A stretch of DNA of 64,000 bases from the NCBI RefSeq assembly GCF_022829385.1, contig NZ_JAKSXX010000038.1:1-64000 (forward strand), read 5' to 3'. Each line of letters opens with the position of its first letter. Position 1 is the first letter of the stretch. The position numbers and the translations under genes are program-made. Shown one piece after another: positions 57,995 through 64,000 of the stretch. Below the pieces are notes generated by a model. The model was not told the origin of the DNA. It searched no databases and saw only the letters and a list, made by a program, of their open reading frames with translations. Origin of the DNA: Methylobacterium sp. J-070. GTDB taxonomy: Bacteria; Pseudomonadota; Alphaproteobacteria; Rhizobiales; Beijerinckiaceae.

Positions 57995-58546
57995 TCAGGA
58001 CCGATGCGCCCACGTGCGCAGGCCGATGGACATGATGCGCCAGGGCTGGTCGATGAGGTTGCGCCAAGCGTCGCGGCAATGATCGAGGATGTCGGCGTAG
58101 GTTGTGAAGACGCGGTTGCCGAGCCAGTTGTCGCGCACGAACTGCCAGAGGTTCTCGACCGGGTTGAGTTCGGGAGAGCGCGCCGGCAGCGGCAGTAGGG
58201 TGATATTGGCGGGCACTACGAGGTTTCGGGTCGTGTGCCAGCCGGCCTGATCGAGCAGCAGGACGGCGTGCGCGCCGGGTGCGACAGCGCTCGCGATCTC
58301 TTCGAGGTGCAGGCTCATCGCTTCGGTGGTGCAGCGGGGCATGACGAGCCCGGCTCCCGCGCCGCGGGCCGGGCAGATCGCGCCGAAGATGTAGGCCGAG
58401 GCGGTGCGCTGATCCTTGGGCGCTGATGGGCGGGTGCCGCGTTTGGCCCAGCGGCGGGTGATGGTGTTCTTCTGGCCGACGCGGGCCTCGTCGGAAAACC
58501 AGATCTCTATCGGCTTCCCGCCCGTGGCCTGGGCGATCTCTGCCAA
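57995..58546 (-). CDS. IS630-family transposase, OrfB (DDE domain)
   Basis: 183 aa with IEIWFSDEARVGQKNTITRRWAKRGTRP (first Asp), VLLLDQAGWHTTRNL (second Asp) and LPARSPELNPVENLWQFVRDNWLG (Glu). It overlaps OrfA in the minus-one frame. The shift could occur at the TTTTAAAAAG tract near 58563-58572, after which the frame reads FPARLAEIAQATGG. It ends just inside the left terminal repeat. Confidence 0.9.
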   Translation of the reverse strand: MAEIAQATGGKPIEIWFSDEARVGQKNTITRRWAKRGTRPSAPKDQRTASAYIFGAICPARGAGAGLVMPRCTTEAMSLHLEEIASAVAPGAHAVLLLDQAGWHTTRNLVVPANITLLPLPARSPELNPVENLWQFVRDNWLGNRVFTTYADILDHCRDAWRNLIDQPWRIMSIGLRTWAHRS

Positions 58547-59052
58547 GCGGGCGGGGAAAGCTTTTTAAAAGCGGGGATGGCGTCCGGGTCCTGAGCGTGG
58601 TGGCGCGGGCGGGCCGAGAGCTTGGCGTAGCCCATGGCCCGCAGGACCCGGCTCCGCGTCTGCTCGGACACCGAGACGCCGTGGTCCTCGAACAGGATCT
58701 GGGCCAGATCAACCAGCCGCCAGCGCACCACCCCGTGCGCGGCCGGCAACGGGCCCTGCTCGACCAGGGAACGCAGTGCCGCCCGCCTCTCGGCGTCCAG
58801 GCGCGGGCGGGCGCCGGGGGCCTTGCCGCCGATCAGCCCGTCCGGGCCCTGCGCGTTAAATGCCACGACCCAGTCTCGCACCGTCTGAAGCCCGACCCCG
58901 CCGAGAGCGGCAGCGGCCGATCGCGAGCCGCCCGCGTAGATCGCCGACAGGGCCAGCATGCGTCGGGTTTGGGCGGGATCGCGTAACACCTTGGCCAGGG
59001 CGCGCAGACCCTCGGCGTCGAAGTCCGAGCGCAGCGGCACCGGAGCAGCCAT
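58507..59052 (-). CDS. IS630-family transposase, OrfA (helix-turn-helix part)
   Basis: 181 aa from ATG 59052 (AAGGAGG upstream): LRSDFDAEGLRALAKVLRDPAQTRRMLALSAIYAGGSRSAAAALGGVGLQTVRDWVVAFN (HTH), then linker RWRLVDLAQILFEDHGVSVSEQTRSRVLRAMGYAKLSARPRHHAQDP. A functional transposase needs fusion with OrfB by minus-one frameshifting at the A-rich tract. The open frame upstream to 59130 enters the terminal repeat and is not used. Confidence 0.88.
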   Translation of the reverse strand: MAAPVPLRSDFDAEGLRALAKVLRDPAQTRRMLALSAIYAGGSRSAAAALGGVGLQTVRDWVVAFNAQGPDGLIGGKAPGARPRLDAERRAALRSLVEQGPLPAAHGVVRWRLVDLAQILFEDHGVSVSEQTRSRVLRAMGYAKLSARPRHHAQDPDAIPAFKKLSPPAWQRSPRPRAGSR

Positions 59053-59202
59053 TCCAGCCTCCTTAGGCTCCAAACCCAAGGATTGAATCACCCCGCAGCC
59101 ACCAACGCTAACCCCGTGAGTCGCCCTCAATGAGGGTTGGTATTAGGCCGGCTCCGGATCGGAGTGGTACGCTCCGCCGGGATGCTTAACGACCCGTGAA
59201 AG

Positions 59203-59424
59203 TCAGCATTTTCGCGTTTGCGACAGATCCGATGCGATCACGTAGGGCCAGCTCGCCGCGTTCGGCCAAAGTACGAACAAAGCTGCGACTGTGGTGACGT
59301 AGGTGACCGCGACCACCATCAGCACCATCGACCAGAGCCGTTCACCGCCGCCGCGCAGAACCGCGTTCCAACCGGCATGCAGGATCGCGGCGCATATCAC
59401 GCAAGCGAGGACGAACGGGCTCAT
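59203..59424 (-). pseudogene. truncated EamA/DMT-family transporter
   Basis: Only the first about 67 residues remain: MSPFVLACVICAAILHAGWNAVLRGGGERLWSMVLMVVAVTYVTTVAALFVLWP, two TM helices of the 10-TM EamA family. After ASWPYVIASDL the frame turns into SQTRKC and stops. The rest of the gene (over 200 residues) is missing at about 59220. Confidence 0.78.
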
Positions 59425-59467
59425 GAGAGCGGCTCGGGATTGTCAGTGCGGCGCCAACCGGTCCTGA

Positions 59468-60709
59468 TCAGCGAGGTAGAGGCTGCTGAACGACCGCTCT
59501 CTTCGCAAGATGCGGTGATAGGGCGAGCATGATCGGGACTACGGCCAGCGCGGTCCCAGCCCCCGCAATTGCCGCCCAGCTCGGCCCGACGGCGTCGCCT
59601 AGCCGGCCGTAAAGCAGAGGGATCGCCAGTGCGCTGCCGCCGAGCGTGCAGGTGTAGAACGTCGCGAACGCCTGCTCGACCCGGCCGCCCGGGGCCAGTT
59701 CCGGTACCGTGCCGTACAGTACCGACGAGGTGCCGTTGAGCATCACGCCCAGAACCGGCAGCAGGATCAAGACGGGCGCGAGCGGGAGCGTGATCACGGC
59801 CAGGATCGCCAGGGCGGTACCGGCTTCGGTGACGATCACGGTCGTCGTTACGCCGAGGCGCTCTCCGAGCCGGCCGCAGACGGCTTTGCCCAGCGCGCCA
59901 CCGACGAACGTCAGCGAGAGCGCAAGGCCCACCGTGGTCAATGCCGCCCCCTTCGCCTGCAGCAGGAACGGGAGGTACAGCAGGAAGGCTGGGCGCGCCG
60001 CGTTGTCGAGCGTGCCGATGGCGACAAGCAGCCAGAAGCCGATCCGTTCGGTTCCTGCATGATGCGGCTTGCCCGCTGGCGGGGCTTCGCCCTGCGACTC
60101 CGCTGGCGAGGCAGGATCACGCGGGAGCAGCAGGCCCACACCGAGCGCGACCACCACACCCATTCCGGCGACGATCCAGAGGGCCATGCGCCAGCTTAAG
60201 AGCGTCAGCAGGAGGCCGACGAGGGCCGGCAGCGACGCTTTCCCGAGATCGCCGGTGAAGTTGTAGGTGCCGAGCGGCCCCCGTGCGCTCCGCCCGTAGG
60301 CCCGGGCGACCACCGCTGAGGCCAGAGGATGCTGTGTGCTGCTGCCCGCCCCACCCAGTGCGAGACCGGCGCACAAGCCGAGCAAGCCGCCCGACGCTCC
60401 CGCGATTGTATAGCCGACCGCGCTGAGCAGGGTGCCGAGTACCAGCACGGTACGGGCACCGAGCACCTGCCCCAGATGGCTGGCCGGAATTTGCAGCGCG
60501 GCCATCGTGCCGCTGTAGAGGGTGCGCAGCAGCCCGAGGGCGACGTAGCCCAGGCCGAACTCAGCCTGCAGGACCGGCAGGAGCACATAGATCAGGTCCG
60601 TGTAGCCGTCGTGCAGGGCATGGTTGATGCCGGTCGCTATCAGCGTGCGTGATGCATCCTGGGACGAAGCAACCGCCCGAGGCGAGGTAAGCTGTGGTGT
60701 GAGCGTCAT
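59468..60709 (-). CDS. MFS transporter, fosmidomycin-resistance (Fsr)-like
   Basis: A 413-aa protein with about 12 TM segments. The N-terminus GINHALHDGYTDLIYVLLPVLQAEFGLGYVALGLLRTLYSGTMAALQIPASHLGQ resembles Fsr-type efflux proteins (xHxxxDxxxxLxPxxxPxL). ALGGAGSSTQHPLASAVVARAYG is also of this group. Fosmidomycin is a phosphonate antibiotic, so export of phosphonates is possible but unproven. The start codon is 11 bp from the end of the IS256 element, which must have displaced the original promoter. Confidence 0.8.
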   Translation of the reverse strand: MTLTPQLTSPRAVASSQDASRTLIATGINHALHDGYTDLIYVLLPVLQAEFGLGYVALGLLRTLYSGTMAALQIPASHLGQVLGARTVLVLGTLLSAVGYTIAGASGGLLGLCAGLALGGAGSSTQHPLASAVVARAYGRSARGPLGTYNFTGDLGKASLPALVGLLLTLLSWRMALWIVAGMGVVVALGVGLLLPRDPASPAESQGEAPPAGKPHHAGTERIGFWLLVAIGTLDNAARPAFLLYLPFLLQAKGAALTTVGLALSLTFVGGALGKAVCGRLGERLGVTTTVIVTEAGTALAILAVITLPLAPVLILLPVLGVMLNGTSSVLYGTVPELAPGGRVEQAFATFYTCTLGGSALAIPLLYGRLGDAVGPSWAAIAGAGTALAVVPIMLALSPHLAKRAVVQQPLPR

Positions 60710-60720
60710 CCTGCTTCCTG

Positions 60721-62043
60721 GGGACTGTCAGCAATTCCGTGTTGGGGGCGGCGGATTGAACATCAGGCCGTCATGGCCCTTGTGAAGCGCTCGCCGAAGA
60801 TGACGGCGAACTGCGCCTTGGCCATGACCCACTCACGCGGTCCCATCTTCCACGCCTTCTCGGAGCGGTTCAAGACCAGGTAGAGCAGCTTCAGCGCGGC
60901 CTCGTCGGTCGGGAAGTAACCGCGGGCACGCATAGCCCGGCGCAGCGTTGCGTTCAGGGCCTCGATGGCGTTGGTGGTGTACAGGATCCGGCGAGCCTCG
61001 CCGGGGAAGGCGTAGAACGGGATCACCTCGCCCCAGGCCCGTCGCCAGCTCTGGGCGATGGCCGGGTAGCGCCGACCCCCCTCGCCCGCCTCGAAGGCCG
61101 CCAAGGCCGCCTCGCCGGCGGCGGCATCGAGCGCGCGGTAGATGTCCTTCAGCGCGGCTGCCACGAGCTTGCGGTCCTTGTAGGAGACGAAGTCGAGGCT
61201 GTGGCACAGGAGGTGGACGATACAGGTTTGGACCAGCGCCTCGGGGAACACCGCCCGGATCGCCTCGGGGAAGCCCTTCAGGCCGTCGACCACGGCAAGC
61301 AGCACGTCCTCGACGCCGCGGTTCCTGAGCTCGTTCATGACCCGCAACCAGAACTTGGCGCCCTCGTTCTGCTCCAGCCACAGGCCGAGGATCTCCTTGG
61401 AGCCGTCGGCGCGCACGCTGAGCGCAATGTGGACGGCCTTGTTGCGGACCACGCCCTCGTCGCGCACCTTGATCCGCAGGGCTTCGAAGAACACGATCGG
61501 ATAGACCGGCTCCAGCGGCCGGGCCTGCCAGGCGGCGACCTCCTCCAGAACCGCGTCGGTCACCGCGCTGATCAGGTCGGGTGAGACCTTGATGCCGTAG
61601 AGCTCGCGCAGGTGCCCGACGATCTCCCGGGTGCTCATGCCGCGGGCGTATATCGACACGATCTTGTCGTCGAAACCCGGGAAGCGGCGCTGATAGCGCG
61701 CGATCAGCTGCGGATCGAACGTCGCCTTGTCGGTCGCGCGGGATCGCCAGCTCGATCCGGCCTGTCTCGGTCGTGACCGTCTTGCGGCCATAGCCATTGC
61801 GCGTGTTGACGGCGTCCTCGCCCGCCAGATGGTGGTGTCCATCTCGGCGTTGAACGCCCGCTCGGCCAGGGCCTTCTTCAGCTCGTCCAGCAGGCCGTCG
61901 GCCTCGAACGCCATCTTCGGATCAGCCCCAGCCAGCAGCTGATCCAGGATCGTATCAGGGATACGGGGTGCTTTGCGTCGTGCCATCGGGAACCTCCTTC
62001 GGATCCACTATGGCCGCCCCCACACCAAATTCCTGACAGTCCC
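60721..62043 (-). mobile_element. IS256-family insertion sequence
   Basis: Terminal repeats GGGACTGTCAGCAATT at 60721 and the complement of GGGACTGTCAGGAATT ending at 62043, followed inward by related GTGT and GGGGGCGGC, bound the element (1323 bp). It contains one transposase gene. No 8-9 bp target duplication is seen. The right side is inserted in an IS630-type N-terminal fragment, the left side is directly upstream of the Fsr-like gene. Confidence 0.85.
60763..61986 (-). CDS. IS256-family transposase (Mutator-like) with a frameshifted internal stretch
   Basis: 407 aa. The catalytic part is normal: FFEALRIKVRDEGVVRNKAVHIALSV, VVDGLKGFPEAIRAVFP, QTCIVHLLCHSLDFVSYKDRK and LYTTNAIEALNATLRRAMRARGYFPT. 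Between about residues 50 and 87 the sequence (TIWRARTPSTRAMAMAARR) is in the wrong frame. The neighbouring frame encodes the expected HHLAGEDAVNTRNGYGRKTV. Two extra bases near 61835 and one extra near 61728 compensate each other. The conserved N-terminal NGYGRKTV region is therefore lost and activity is doubtful. Confidence 0.88.
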   Translation of the reverse strand: MARRKAPRIPDTILDQLLAGADPKMAFEADGLLDELKKALAERAFNAEMDTTIWRARTPSTRAMAMAARRSRPRQAGSSWRSRATDKATFDPQLIARYQRRFPGFDDKIVSIYARGMSTREIVGHLRELYGIKVSPDLISAVTDAVLEEVAAWQARPLEPVYPIVFFEALRIKVRDEGVVRNKAVHIALSVRADGSKEILGLWLEQNEGAKFWLRVMNELRNRGVEDVLLAVVDGLKGFPEAIRAVFPEALVQTCIVHLLCHSLDFVSYKDRKLVAAALKDIYRALDAAAGEAALAAFEAGEGGRRYPAIAQSWRRAWGEVIPFYAFPGEARRILYTTNAIEALNATLRRAMRARGYFPTDEAALKLLYLVLNRSEKAWKMGPREWVMAKAQFAVIFGERFTRAMTA

Positions 62044-62122
62044 GGCGGGAGCGGTCGCTGGCAATCGCAGCCAGCCGTGCCGCGTCGCTCGCATCGAGGA
62101 GCACGCATACCGTCTGAGCCAT
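62044..62122 (-). pseudogene. IS630-family transposase N-terminal fragment
   Basis: MAQTVCVLLDASDAARLAAI, extending to ASDRSRRDC, resembles the start of IS630 transposases (MAQTVxVxxxDxDRARLAAIxxDRxR). It is cut by the IS256 right end at 62043 and nothing further is found on the other side. Confidence 0.6.
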
Positions 62123-62279
62123 CGCCCAGACTCGCACGTCTCGCCGTCAGCGTGAATCTTCGGTCCGCGTCACTGCACTAGCCTGTTCCAGATCGTTGCT
62201 GCCGATCATGACGTGCGTGAACATACTTCCTCTCCAGACAGGGGCTACATCCCAGGGCGTACAGTCCTGGACCAATGGG

Positions 62280-62822
62280 TCAGACCCGGCGCCAGCCCGG
62301 CTGCAACGAGTCGATGAGCTTGCGGTTGACCGGCGCGATCCCGCAAATGGCGATTACGGCGGGCTCGGACCCGTCACGGACGACGCCATCGTAGTGCGCC
62401 GTGCCCGCGACCCGGCGCACGAAGCTGCCCGCCTTCACTGGCACGCAGGCAGTGGGGTCGAAGTCTGGCCCGCTGTTGCACCACCACGTACCGGACAGAA
62501 CCAAGCAGTAGGCGTCGCTTATGTAGGTATGCGGCGCGCTCATGTAGCCCGGCCACCACCGAGTCAAGGTGTAGTACAGACCAGTGTCCTCGGGGTTGCC
62601 GGTGAGTTCGCACCGGTCGACGCTGCGCTCGGGATAGCCCTTCGCCGGTACCCATTGCAGCGCATCGGGCGGCCGGATGACGGTCTGTTCGGGATTGAGT
62701 GGGCTGGCTGCTGCCTGATCGGCGAGCAGCGGGCTCAGCGTCATCGGGATAACGCCGAGGAGCGAGGCCGAGAGCAGGTCGCGACGGCTGGCCGCCAAAC
62801 CAGCGACTTCCGGATCGTTCAT
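62280..62822 (-). CDS. Tat-exported cupin-domain protein
   Basis: 180 aa with a twin-arginine signal (AASRRDLLSASLLGVIPMTLSPLLADQAAA). The small cupin has PAKGYPERSVDRCELTGNPEDTGLYYTLTRWWPGYMSAPHTYISDAYCLVLSGTWWC and FVRRVAGTAHYDGVV. The His residues (SAPHTY, GTAHYDG) could bind a metal. Located 15 bp downstream of the TauA-like gene in the same direction, so cotranscribed. Function unknown; perhaps processing of the transported ligand in the periplasm. Confidence 0.82.
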   Translation of the reverse strand: MNDPEVAGLAASRRDLLSASLLGVIPMTLSPLLADQAAASPLNPEQTVIRPPDALQWVPAKGYPERSVDRCELTGNPEDTGLYYTLTRWWPGYMSAPHTYISDAYCLVLSGTWWCNSGPDFDPTACVPVKAGSFVRRVAGTAHYDGVVRDGSEPAVIAICGIAPVNRKLIDSLQPGWRRV

Positions 62823-62836
62823 GTAATATCCGTCCC

Positions 62837-63922
62837 TTAGTTGCCGTGCAGGCTATTAATGTTGTCGAAGAAGAGCTCATGCAGGTCGGTTGGCTTCGCC
62901 GAAATGAGGCCGATCTGGTTCATGAATTTCGCGAAGGCCATGAAATTCTTGGGCGTCATCGTCCACTCGTTTTCCGGCGTGCGGATGATCTCTTCGACCT
63001 GCGCGACCGACATGTCTTTGATGTTTTCGGCTTTCAGCCAAAGGGTTGCCGCAGCGGCGGGGTCGGCCTTGATCTGATCGAGAGCTTCTCGAAGCGCGTC
63101 GACGAAAGCTTCGACGATCTTCGGGTTGGCGTCGCGAAACTCGGTGCTCGTCCATACGGCATTGTACGTATGGGGACCGCCGAGCACTTCGTAGCTGTCG
63201 AGGACCTTGTGGATTCCAGGCGTTGCCAACTCCTTGTACACGAACGGCGCCGAGCTGACGTGCGCGTCGACGTCCGATTTGCCACCGAGGAGCGCCGCCA
63301 ACGCGTCCGGATGGCTGAGGGACACGGTGAGCGGGTTGAGCTTGTCGGCCTGCCCGTTTCCGAACGCCCTCTCCGCCGCCATCGCCAACATAACGGCCTG
63401 AATCGACGTGCGCACCGCAGGCAGCGCGATCCTGTCTTTCGACGTGAAGTCGGCGATCGTCTTCACCTTGGGATTCGAGGTGACAAGATAGAGCGGCATC
63501 GCGTTCAGTGTGCCGACGCCCCTGACCTTGACGTTCGTGCGCGTCATGTCCCAAGTGGTCAGCAACTGGGTAACGCCACCCGCAGCGAAAGCGATCTTGC
63601 CGGACACCAGCGCTTCGCGCATGGGCGCCGGGGTGGGAAAGCGTTGCCACTGCGTGGCGACGCCGACGCCGAGCGAGGCCGCATGCTTCTCCAGCAGCTT
63701 CTCCTCTTTCATGATCGTGAACGGCAGGTATGAGATGCCTTCCCCTGTCGACGCGCCGGTCACGACAACAAATTTCTGTCGCGTGTCAGACATCGGCACG
63801 CTCCCTTCCTGCCCCCGCGGCGGGCGAACGTTCTGTGGCCGGCCATTGTCGCTCTGAGCAGATCCACTATTGGGCGCGCACGCCAGTGCGACGACGATAA
63901 CCCAAGCTTTATTCCAAAGCAT
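62837..63922 (-). CDS. periplasmic binding protein, TauA/SsuA/NMT1 type
   Basis: 361 aa. A Sec signal (MLWNKAWVIVVALACAPNSGSA) is followed by a long polar linker and then an NMT1-like domain: SYLPFTIMKEEKLLEKHAASLG, REALVSGKIAFAAGGVTQLLTTWD, LPAVRTSIQAVMLAMAAERAFG and a C-terminal helical lobe. GGAAGGA precedes ATG 63922. No ABC permease or ATPase is visible in the window; they may lie beyond the right edge or the gene may be an orphan. Substrate unknown (sulfonate, nitrate or amine-like). Confidence 0.85.
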   Translation of the reverse strand: MLWNKAWVIVVALACAPNSGSAQSDNGRPQNVRPPRGQEGSVPMSDTRQKFVVVTGASTGEGISYLPFTIMKEEKLLEKHAASLGVGVATQWQRFPTPAPMREALVSGKIAFAAGGVTQLLTTWDMTRTNVKVRGVGTLNAMPLYLVTSNPKVKTIADFTSKDRIALPAVRTSIQAVMLAMAAERAFGNGQADKLNPLTVSLSHPDALAALLGGKSDVDAHVSSAPFVYKELATPGIHKVLDSYEVLGGPHTYNAVWTSTEFRDANPKIVEAFVDALREALDQIKADPAAAATLWLKAENIKDMSVAQVEEIIRTPENEWTMTPKNFMAFAKFMNQIGLISAKPTDLHELFFDNINSLHGN

Positions 63923-64000
63923 TTTGAAATCCTTCCGTAAACTGAGCTCTAATACTGCTAATTTTGCTTCGCTCATGCATGTTGCAACAACATTCGCACC

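Larger units (their letters stand above)
57981..59140 (-). mobile_element. IS630-family insertion sequence, two-frame, flanked by TA
   Basis: Terminal repeats ACCAACCCTCATTGA at 57981 and the exact complement TCAATGAGGGTTGGT ending at 59140 are flanked by TA (57979-57980 and 59141-59142), the target duplication of the IS630/Tc1 group. Length is 1160 bp. Inside are orfA and orfB overlapping in different frames. The ends are intact, so the element may be mobile. Confidence 0.9.

Overview
This is a GC-rich accessory region from an alphaproteobacterium, probably a Hyphomicrobiales (Rhizobiales) member of the Methylobacterium type. That assignment is inference from codon bias, the protein families and the many small exported and hypothetical proteins typical of that group. 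There are no rRNA or tRNA genes and no CRISPR array. Several insertion sequences (IS630 twice, IS3, IS256, plus fragments), truncated genes and gene-gene chimeras mark a heavily rearranged genomic island or plasmid region.

Layout. 0-1 kb: an IS630 transposase damaged by a 161-bp tandem duplication. 1-2.1 kb: small exported-type ORFs, one with a phospholipase-A2-like HDxC motif. 2.3-5.2 kb: a nitrosative-stress unit (nitronate monooxygenase, flavohaemoglobin, divergent NsrR-type Rrf2 regulator) with phased repeats in the control region. 5.2-8.3 kb: a hypothetical protein, an exported GlcG/HbpS-like protein, a LysR regulator and an SDR. 8.6-9.9 kb: a decayed IS3 element. 10-22 kb: scattered catabolic or detoxification enzymes (tautomerase, esterase, three GST-like and amidase genes, Gfo/Idh oxidoreductase, epoxide hydrolase, a dienelactone hydrolase with a nonsense codon, VOC and DUF2867 proteins) with LysR regulators. 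22.6-27.4 kb: a cobalt-type nitrile hydratase operon with its own MFS transporter, a SnoaL-like protein and a divergent LysR regulator. 27.5-33.1 kb: a MOSC protein and an XRE-cupin regulator whose putative operator recurs in front of a divergent MFS gene and a reductase-GST-aldolase operon. 33.3-36.7 kb: small hypothetical genes.

37.2-46 kb: a LacI regulator diverges from a sulfonate-type ABC transporter followed by a HisD-like dehydrogenase resembling sulfopropanediol dehydrogenase HpsN, an SDR, a zinc alcohol dehydrogenase and a truncated YeiH-type exporter fused to a broken EAL domain. The likely theme is uptake and oxidation of an organosulfonate such as dihydroxypropanesulfonate.

46.8-57.5 kb: the most striking block. 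Eight codirectional genes encode a phosphonate-associated iron alcohol dehydrogenase, phosphonoacetate hydrolase PhnA, phosphonoacetaldehyde dehydrogenase PhnY, a GlpT-type organophosphate antiporter, a second aldehyde dehydrogenase, an alpha/beta hydrolase, the fosfomycin hydrolase FosX and a ketopantoate-reductase-like protein. They are read away from a phosphonate-type LysR regulator. There is no PhnW transaminase, so the pathway may start from hydroxylated phosphonates, and FosX could feed fosfomycin into it. A fosmidomycin-resistance-like MFS gene lies at 59.5 kb.

57.5-64 kb: transposon debris, an IS630 element, a truncated EamA gene, the MFS gene, an IS256 element inserted in another IS630 remnant, a Tat-exported cupin and a TauA/SsuA-type binding protein that reaches the window edge.
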